Shown here one piece after another: positions 59,127 to 64,000 of a DNA stretch of 64,000 nucleotides (position 1 is the first letter of the stretch; the number at the start of each line of letters is the position of its first letter). This DNA comes from JAWVFM01 sp963843315 (GTDB taxonomy: Bacteria > Actinomycetota > Thermoleophilia > Solirubrobacterales > 70-9): positions 310,001 to 374,000 of the forward strand of contig CAWJJU010000005.1 of assembly GCA_963843315.1 (NCBI GenBank), written 5' to 3'. The position numbers and the translations under genes are program-made. The notes under the pieces are model-generated. The model saw only the letters and a list, made by a program, of their open reading frames with translations, had not been told where the DNA came from and did no database searches.

Positions 59127-60872
59127 ATGGATCCGACCAACCGCAACACCGCCCTCGCCTCGGCCTTCGTCGAAGAGCTGGCGCGAAGCGGCGTGCGCCG
59201 CGCGGTCATCAGCCCCGGCTCGCGCTCGACTCCGCTGGCGGTCGCCCTCTGGCGCGAGCCCAAGATCGAGTGCACGGTGGTCGTCGACGAGCGCTCCGCG
59301 GGCTTCCTGGCGCTCGGCGCGGCGCTCGCCTCCGGCGAGCCCGTCGCCGCGCTGACCACGTCGGGCACCGCCGCGGCCAACCTCCACCCCGCCGTCTGCG
59401 AGGCCGACGAATCCGGCGTGCCGCTGATCGCCCTCACGGCGGACCGCCCGCCCGAGCTCCGCGACATCGGCGCCGGGCAGACCATCGACCAGATCAAGCT
59501 CTACGGCGACGCCGTGCGCTGGTTCTGCGAGGCCGGCACGCACGCCGCCGACGACACCGGACTGCTCCACATGCGCTCGATCGCATGCCGGGCCTGCGCC
59601 GAGGCCCTGGGCCCGCGCCCGGGGCCCGTGCACGTGAACCTGGCCTGGCGTGACCCGCTGGGCCCCGAGCCGCACGAGGGCGATGTGTCGGCCACCTGGC
59701 CCCTGGCCCTGGAGGGCCGCTCGCAGGACCGCCCGCTCACCGCGAGCCCGCGCCCGCCGGTGCCCGCCCCGGCGCCCCTCGTCGAAGCCCTGGCCGAGCA
59801 GGTGGGCGCGAACCCGCGGGGCCTCATCGTCTGCGGGCGCCAGCCCGACCCCGCGTTCGCCGAGCCGCTTGCGGCGCTGGCCGAGGCAACCGGGTACCCG
59901 ATCCTCGCCGAGCCGACGTCGCAGGTGCGCATGGGCCCGCACGACCGCTCCCGGGTGATCTCCGCCTACGACTCCGTGGCCCGGGTGGCCCCCGGGGCGC
60001 TGGCGCCCGGCCTCGTGCTGCGCTTTGGCGAGATGCCGACCAGCAAGGCGTTGCGCGGCTGGCTCGCGACCCTGCCGGAGTGCCCCCAGCTCGTGGTCGA
60101 CGCGACCCACGGATGGAAGGAGCCCACGCACCAGGGCGCGGCGATGCTGCGCGCCGAGCCCGCGGCGCTGGCTCGAGCGCTGGCTGATGCCGTCGCGGGA
60201 TCCGGGGACGAAACCTGGGGCGAGGCCTGGACCGCGGCCGAGCGTGCGGCTCGCGAGGCGCTCGACGCCGGCGACGGAGCCGGCGGGGAGCCCGCGGTGC
60301 ACGGCGCCCTCGGCGAGCTCTACGCCGACGGCGACCTCGTCTTCACCGCTTCCTCCATGCCGATTCGCGACCAGGAGGCGTTCCTGCGCCCGGGGCCCGC
60401 GCGCGTGCGCTTCCTCGCCAACCGCGGCGCGAACGGCATCGACGGCCTGGTGTCGGCCGGCATCGGCGCCGCCCTCGCCACCGGCTCTCCGACGTGGATC
60501 CTCACCGGCGACCTGGGCCTGCACCACGACTCGAACGCCCTGGCCTCGCTTCGGCACCCAACGACGCCGGTGCGGATCGTGGTGCTGAACAACGACGGCG
60601 GGGGCATCTTCGAGCACCTCCCGCAGGCCGCGCAGCTCGAGCGCGAGGAGTTCGAGGCCCTGTTCGGCACGCCCCTCGGCTTCGACGTCGAGCGGCTCGC
60701 CGCCGCCTACGGCGTGGCGCATCGCCGCGTCAGCGACCTCGGCGAGCTGCCGGAGGCGGCGGGCGCCACCGGGATCGTCGAGATCCCGGTGGACCGCCTC
60801 GCCGGAGCGGCCGACCGCGCGCGCCGGCTCGAGGCCGGCGCGGCGGCGGTGCGCTCAGCGCTCGCCGGCTAG
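59127..60872 (+). CDS. menD: SEPHCHC synthase MenD
   Basis: ThDP-dependent enzyme joining isochorismate and 2-oxoglutarate. It is 581 residues. The N-terminus TALASAFVEELARSGVRRAVISPGSRSTPLAVAL with the VVVDERSAGFLALGAALASG segment (catalytic Glu) is typical of MenD, as is TADRPPELRDIGAGQTIDQ. The ThDP/Mg motif is GDLGLHHDSNAL...NNDGGGIFEHLP. Its stop shares CTAG with the stop of the convergent lipoprotein gene. Confidence 0.97.
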   Translation: MDPTNRNTALASAFVEELARSGVRRAVISPGSRSTPLAVALWREPKIECTVVVDERSAGFLALGAALASGEPVAALTTSGTAAANLHPAVCEADESGVPLIALTADRPPELRDIGAGQTIDQIKLYGDAVRWFCEAGTHAADDTGLLHMRSIACRACAEALGPRPGPVHVNLAWRDPLGPEPHEGDVSATWPLALEGRSQDRPLTASPRPPVPAPAPLVEALAEQVGANPRGLIVCGRQPDPAFAEPLAALAEATGYPILAEPTSQVRMGPHDRSRVISAYDSVARVAPGALAPGLVLRFGEMPTSKALRGWLATLPECPQLVVDATHGWKEPTHQGAAMLRAEPAALARALADAVAGSGDETWGEAWTAAERAAREALDAGDGAGGEPAVHGALGELYADGDLVFTASSMPIRDQEAFLRPGPARVRFLANRGANGIDGLVSAGIGAALATGSPTWILTGDLGLHHDSNALASLRHPTTPVRIVVLNNDGGGIFEHLPQAAQLEREEFEALFGTPLGFDVERLAAAYGVAHRRVSDLGELPEAAGATGIVEIPVDRLAGAADRARRLEAGAAAVRSALAG

Positions 60873-61363
60873 CAGTTCTTCTGCGTGTAGGTCTGAAGCA
60901 CCTGGAGATGCTGCTGCATCGATGAGACCAGCGGTGCGATCTCCGGACCGAGCCCGGAAACGTCGCTGGGCGAGTTGAGGCCCTGGATCTTGGAGTTGAT
61001 CGTGTCGAAGCCGCTCGCCACGGCGTCGGCGTCGCTCTTGATCTCGGGCGGGGCGGAGTCCGCCGTCTGCTGCAGGGCGTCGTCGGCGTTCTGGAAGGCG
61101 GTCTTCGCGCCCTCGATGTCGTTGGGCGCGAGCTGGTTGAAGGTCTGGTCGAGCGACTTAAGGCTCTTGACGTTGTCGCAGAACGAGGACGTGTCACCGC
61201 TCGTCGTGCTCGTGGTGCTCGTGGTGCTGGTCGTCGCGACGGAGTCGGTGGCGGTCGTGTCGGTTACCGCGCCTGTGCTCGAGCTGCTGCCGCTGCTGCC
61301 GCAGGCCGCGAGCGAAATCGAGATCGCGAGCGCGCCGAACGAAGCCACTGCCTTGGTCCTCAT
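60869..61363 (-). CDS. Predicted lipoprotein, Thr/Ser-rich linker and helical domain
   Basis: A 164-residue protein. The lipoprotein signal MRTKAVASFGALAISISLAAC puts the Cys at position 21, followed by a Ser/Thr-rich linker of about 40 residues. The rest is helical (SFCDNVKSLKSLDQTFNQLAPNDIEGAKTAFQNADDALQQ ... LVSSMQQHLQVLQTYTQKNC), with two cysteines (in SFCDN and at the C-terminus) that could form a disulfide. GGGGGAGG precedes the ATG. It lies downstream of menF but has its own ribosome site. No family recognised. Confidence 0.8.
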   Translation of the reverse strand: MRTKAVASFGALAISISLAACGSSGSSSSTGAVTDTTATDSVATTSTTSTTSTTSGDTSSFCDNVKSLKSLDQTFNQLAPNDIEGAKTAFQNADDALQQTADSAPPEIKSDADAVASGFDTINSKIQGLNSPSDVSGLGPEIAPLVSSMQQHLQVLQTYTQKNC

Positions 61364-61428
61364 GGAGAACCTCCCCCTTTGGTTGGGTGGACGGAAGGCG
61401 AGCGAGTGTAGGTGAAGGCGGCCGGACG

Positions 61429-62808
61429 CTACGACGCGACCAGCGGCATGAGGGCGTCGAGCTTGAGCTCCGTCTCCGCCAATTCCGCCGCCGGGTCGGA
61501 GTCGGCGACGATCCCGGCGCCGGCGTAGAGGTGCGCGACGCGGTCGCGCAGAAGCGCCGAGCGCAGGGCCACGCAGAGCTCCCCGTCCTCCGCGCTGTCC
61601 ATCCAGCCCACGGGGGCGGCGAACCAGCCGCGGTCCATCCCCTCGAGCTCGGCGATGGCTCGCAGCGCGGGCTCTCGCGGCTCGCCGCCGACGGCGGGAG
61701 TCGGATGGAGAGCGCCCGCCAGGTCGAGCGCCGAACGCGGCTCGGCGAGCTGGGCGCGAATGGGAGTCGCCAGGTGCTGGATGTTGGCCACCTGCACGAC
61801 GACCGGCTCCGGCTCCGCCTGCACCCATACCGCCTCGCGGCGCAGGCTCCGCTCGATGCGCCGGGCGACGATGGCGTGCTCCGAGCGATCCTTGGCGCTC
61901 CGCAGAAGGCGCTCGCCCAGGTGCGAGTCAACGGCGGGGTCCGCGCTCCGGCGCGTGGAGCCCGCCAGCGCGACGGTCGCCAGGCCGGCGCCCTCGCGGC
62001 GCAGCAGCAGCTCGGGGCTGGCGCCGATGAAGGCCGCCTCCGGCGTGCCGACGCAGAAGCAGAAGCACGACGGGAACACGTCGCGAAGCGACCCGAAGAT
62101 CGCCGCCGGGCGGTGCGCCGCCGCGGCCTCGACGGTCACCTCGCGCGCGAGCACGGTCTTCTCGAACTCGCCGCGCGCGATCCGCTCGACCGCGCCGGCG
62201 ACCGCGTCCTCGTAGCGCTCCGGCGGCTGAACGCTCTCGATCCGCGCCCGGTCGGTGGGATGCGGGTCGGCCATGGGCAGCGGCTCCTCGGCCAGCGAGG
62301 CCAGCCTGCGCAGAGGGGCCTCGGCCGAGCCGCCATCACGGGCGACGGCGCTCAACGTGAGATACGTCTTGCCACCCACGCGGGCCAGCGAAAGCTCGGG
62401 GAGCGCGAACTGCGCGGGCGCGAACGACGACCAGTGCGAGACTCGCGCGCCCTCGGGGTCGAAGGCGAAGCCGCCGACCCACACCGGGCCCGCTCCGGCC
62501 GGAAGGCCGGCGGGCTCGTCGGCCTCGCGGCCGCGCATGACCTCGGCGCAGCGAGCGGCGATGTCGTCGAACCGCCTGGGGCCGCGGGAGCGGGCATCGG
62601 CAGCCACGCCAAGGCCTGCCAGCGCGAAGCCGCGATCGGGCTGCTCCCAGCAGAAGAAGTTGTCGTCGGCCCGCCGTGAGGCGAACACCGCCGCGCACGG
62701 GTCGGCGATATCTACTTCGACGGTGACGCTGACGAGCCGGCCGGGCGACGCCTGCTCGACCCGCCGCGCGAGCAAGTCGCCGGAGCTAGCGACGAAGTCG
62801 CGGTTCAC
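61429..62808 (-). CDS. menF: Isochorismate synthase MenF
   Basis: Converts chorismate to isochorismate, feeding MenD. It is 459 residues in the anthranilate synthase component I fold: VAGAVERIARGEFEKTVLAREV, FIGASPELLLRREG, LLRSAKDRSEHAIVARRI, LHPTPAVGGEPREPALRAI and LYAGAGIVADSDPAAELAETE are the chorismate-binding signatures. The GTG start and the first seven residues (NRDFVAS) lie inside a dispersed 61-bp repeat, so the true start may be further in. It is on the opposite strand to menB-A-C-D. Confidence 0.93.
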   Translation of the reverse strand: MNRDFVASSGDLLARRVEQASPGRLVSVTVEVDIADPCAAVFASRRADDNFFCWEQPDRGFALAGLGVAADARSRGPRRFDDIAARCAEVMRGREADEPAGLPAGAGPVWVGGFAFDPEGARVSHWSSFAPAQFALPELSLARVGGKTYLTLSAVARDGGSAEAPLRRLASLAEEPLPMADPHPTDRARIESVQPPERYEDAVAGAVERIARGEFEKTVLAREVTVEAAAAHRPAAIFGSLRDVFPSCFCFCVGTPEAAFIGASPELLLRREGAGLATVALAGSTRRSADPAVDSHLGERLLRSAKDRSEHAIVARRIERSLRREAVWVQAEPEPVVVQVANIQHLATPIRAQLAEPRSALDLAGALHPTPAVGGEPREPALRAIAELEGMDRGWFAAPVGWMDSAEDGELCVALRSALLRDRVAHLYAGAGIVADSDPAAELAETELKLDALMPLVAS

Positions 62809-62846
62809 GAGCTAGAGCCTGCCGCCCCGCCCGAGCCGGAACCCGA
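62786..62846. repeat. 61-bp dispersed repeat, family C copy 2 (supplies the menF start)
   Basis: Blocks CTAGCGACGAAGTCGCGG, GAGCCTGCCGCCCCG and AACCCGA are identical to those at 16975-17035 with the same spacing; the bases between differ. The menF GTG lies in the first variable segment. Confidence 0.6.
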
Positions 62847-62909
62847 TGACACCGGACGCGAAGCGGAGGATGTCATCGGAGTTATTCGGAAGCGGAGGAT
62901 GTCATCGGA
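62843..62909 (-). repeat. Tandem 21-bp direct repeats with competing hairpins, ilvN-menF gap
   Basis: GAAGCGGAGGATGTCATCGGA occurs at 62860-62880 and 62889-62909 (29-bp period). CCGATGACA at 62843-62851 is complementary to TGTCATCGG in either copy, so two mutually exclusive stems are possible in RNA from the minus strand, between the ilvN stop and menF. Confidence 0.65.
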
Positions 62910-62910
62910 T

Positions 62911-63468
62911 TTAGCTCTCCGGGCGGGAGCGCGCGATGGCGACCTCGCCGGTTCGCGCCATCTCGATGAGCCCGTGGGGGCGGACCATGCGCTCGAAGGC
63001 ATCGATCTTGTCCTGCGTGCCCGTGATCTCGATCGTCATCGTCCGCCGCGAGACGTCCACGACCTTGCCGCGGAAGATCTGCGCGAACTCCATGATCTCG
63101 GCGCGGCTCTCGGCCGGGGCCGACACACGGAAGAGCGCCATCTCCCTGGACACCGTGGCATCCGGGTCCATGTCGCGGATCTTGATGACGTTGACGAGCT
63201 TGTGAAGCTGCTTGGTGACCTGGTCGATCGGGTGGACCGCGCCGTCCACGGTTAGCGTGATCCGCGAGATGTCGGGATCGTCCGTCGGGCCGACGGCCAG
63301 GGTGTCGATGTTGAACCCGCGCCGCGAGAAGAGCCCGGCGATCCGGGCGAGGACGCCGGGCTTGTTCTCCACCAACAGGGACAGGACGTGCTTTCGGCCC
63401 GTCAGGCCCGACGCGACCTGCAGGTCCTCCAGCTTCACGAACTCCGGGGTCCCGGCCTCCACGCTCAA
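62911..63468 (-). CDS. ilvN: Acetolactate synthase small (regulatory) subunit
   Basis: Regulatory subunit that stimulates IlvB and gives valine feedback. It is 185 residues. The ACT domain is KHVLSLLVENKPGVLARIAGLFSRRGFNIDTLAVGPTDD, and the C-terminal domain runs from ALFRVSAPAESRAEIMEFAQIFRGKVVDVSRRTMTIEITGTQDKIDAFERM. The start is TTG at 63468 or GTG at 63462; both are directly after the ilvB stop, so the two are coupled. Confidence 0.96.
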   Translation of the reverse strand: MSVEAGTPEFVKLEDLQVASGLTGRKHVLSLLVENKPGVLARIAGLFSRRGFNIDTLAVGPTDDPDISRITLTVDGAVHPIDQVTKQLHKLVNVIKIRDMDPDATVSREMALFRVSAPAESRAEIMEFAQIFRGKVVDVSRRTMTIEITGTQDKIDAFERMVRPHGLIEMARTGEVAIARSRPES

Positions 63469-63469
63469 C

Positions 63470-64000
63470 TCACCCCACCATGTCCCTGGCGGCCGCGCCG
63501 GCGGGGATCATCGGGAAGCAGTTCTCGTTCTGGGTGACGCGGACGTCGAGCAGGGCCGGGCCGTCCGCGGCGATCGTGTCGCGCATGGCGCCCACGAGCT
63601 CGGTCTTGTCGTCGCAGCGCGCCGACTCCCAGCCGAACGCCTGCGCGAGCGCGACCCAGTCGGGGCTGGAGCCCATCTCGACCGACTGGTAGCGGCCGTC
63701 CCAGAAGAGCTCCTGCCACTGGCGGACCATGCCGAAGTGGCCGTTGTTCATCAGCAGGACCTTCACGGGAATGTCATGGGCGGCGGCGGTCGCCATCTCC
63801 TGGCAGTTCATGACCAGGCTGCCGTCGCCGGCGAGGCACACGACGGTCTCGTCCGGCATGCCGACCTTGGCGCCGATGGCCGCAGGCAGGCCGAAGCCCA
63901 TGGTGCCGAGACCGCCCGAGTTGATCCACCGCCGGGGCCTGGCGAAGTTGTAGAACTGCGCCGCCCACATCTGGTGCTGGCCCACGTCCGAGGTGACGAT
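63470..64000 (-). CDS. ilvB: Acetolactate synthase large subunit, C-terminal part (5' end outside window)
   Basis: ThDP-dependent condensation of two pyruvates, or pyruvate with 2-oxobutyrate. Only the C-terminal 176 residues are present. Visible are IVTSDVGQHQMWAAQFYNFARPRRWINSGGLGTMGFGLPAAIGAKVG and the ThDP/Mg motif AGDGSLVMNCQEMATAAAHDIPVKVLLMNNGHFGMVRQWQ, with the FWDGRYQSVE stretch typical of acetolactate synthase. It continues past the right edge. Confidence 0.97.
   Translation of the reverse strand: MVTSDVGQHQMWAAQFYNFARPRRWINSGGLGTMGFGLPAAIGAKVGMPDETVVCLAGDGSLVMNCQEMATAAAHDIPVKVLLMNNGHFGMVRQWQELFWDGRYQSVEMGSSPDWVALAQAFGWESARCDDKTELVGAMRDTIAADGPALLDVRVTQNENCFPMIPAGAAARDMVG

Noticed and set aside
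56847..60722. Very long open frame on the minus strand (1,291 codons) across the men genes
   Set aside because: It is antisense to menB, menA, menC and menD, rich in Arg/Gly/Ala/His with no domain; a by-product of GC-rich codon use.
62860..62909. Possible CRISPR array
   Set aside because: Only two 21-bp repeats with an 8-bp spacer and no cas genes; treated as a tandem repeat in a leader.

Overview
The window is GC-rich bacterial DNA. Leaderless or GTG/TTG starts, 4-bp stop/start overlaps, the CGAAC-N4-GTTCG LexA operator, an ImuB/DnaE2 mutasome, the menaquinone route, DUF3556 and a MurA with Asp at the fosfomycin position all point to an actinobacterium. The many SnoaL/MSQENVEI-type genes and the overall gene set make Thermoleophilia (Solirubrobacterales/Gaiellales) the best guess; that is inference, and the complete 16S gene here would settle it.

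Layout. (1) 1-2.7 kb, minus: hisG (cut by the edge), hisZ, murA. (2) 2.8-5.5 kb, plus: HD-domain protein, anchored alpha/beta hydrolase, isocitrate/isopropylmalate-dehydrogenase-like gene (frameshifted). (3) 5.6-14.8 kb, minus: a complete branched-chain amino acid ABC importer (livK-H-M-G-F), followed in the same direction by a small membrane protein, a DUF3556 membrane protein, a FAD oxidoreductase and a lipoprotein. (4) 14.9-20.7 kb, plus: HAD hydrolase, then a LexA-controlled imuB-DUF6504-dnaE2 translesion cassette. (5) 21-24 kb: divergent MFS exporter and SQR-like flavoprotein. (6) 23.9-29.3 kb, minus: one rRNA operon (16S-23S-5S) with no tRNA in the spacer, downstream of tyrS. (7) 30.7-33 kb: class A penicillin-binding protein. 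(8) 33-43.2 kb, minus: a long, tightly packed operon: XRE-cupin regulator, leuC, leuD, methyltransferase, leuB, ilvE, cimA, DegT aminotransferase, argH, 3-methyladenine glycosylase. (9) 43.3-45.5 kb: SDR, a candidate unusual tRNA, a SnoaL protein, and an orphan protein with a HEPN-type R-x4-H motif. (10) 45.6-54 kb: leuA, quinone oxidoreductase, serA, serC, small cupin and membrane proteins, ilvC. (11) 54.5-62.8 kb: menaquinone genes menE, menB, menA, menC, menD, menF. (12) 62.9-64 kb: ilvN and ilvB (cut by the edge).

How it fits together. The minus strand from 64 kb down to 33 kb carries most of branched-chain amino acid synthesis (ilvB, ilvN, ilvC, leuA, leuC, leuD, leuB, ilvE), with citramalate synthase offering a threonine-independent route to isoleucine and serA/serC supplying serine. 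The men genes are inserted within this run, mostly on the plus strand. The Liv importer takes up the same amino acids.

Data quality. Seven genes between 4.9 and 35.5 kb, including the normally essential tyrS, carry single-base frameshifts, and none is seen after 36 kb. This looks more like indel errors in the assembly than like decay. The least conventional parts are the tRNA-like element near 44.2 kb with an inverted copy of its anticodon arm downstream, three families of short dispersed palindromic repeats, and the repeat-rich leader between ilvN and menF.
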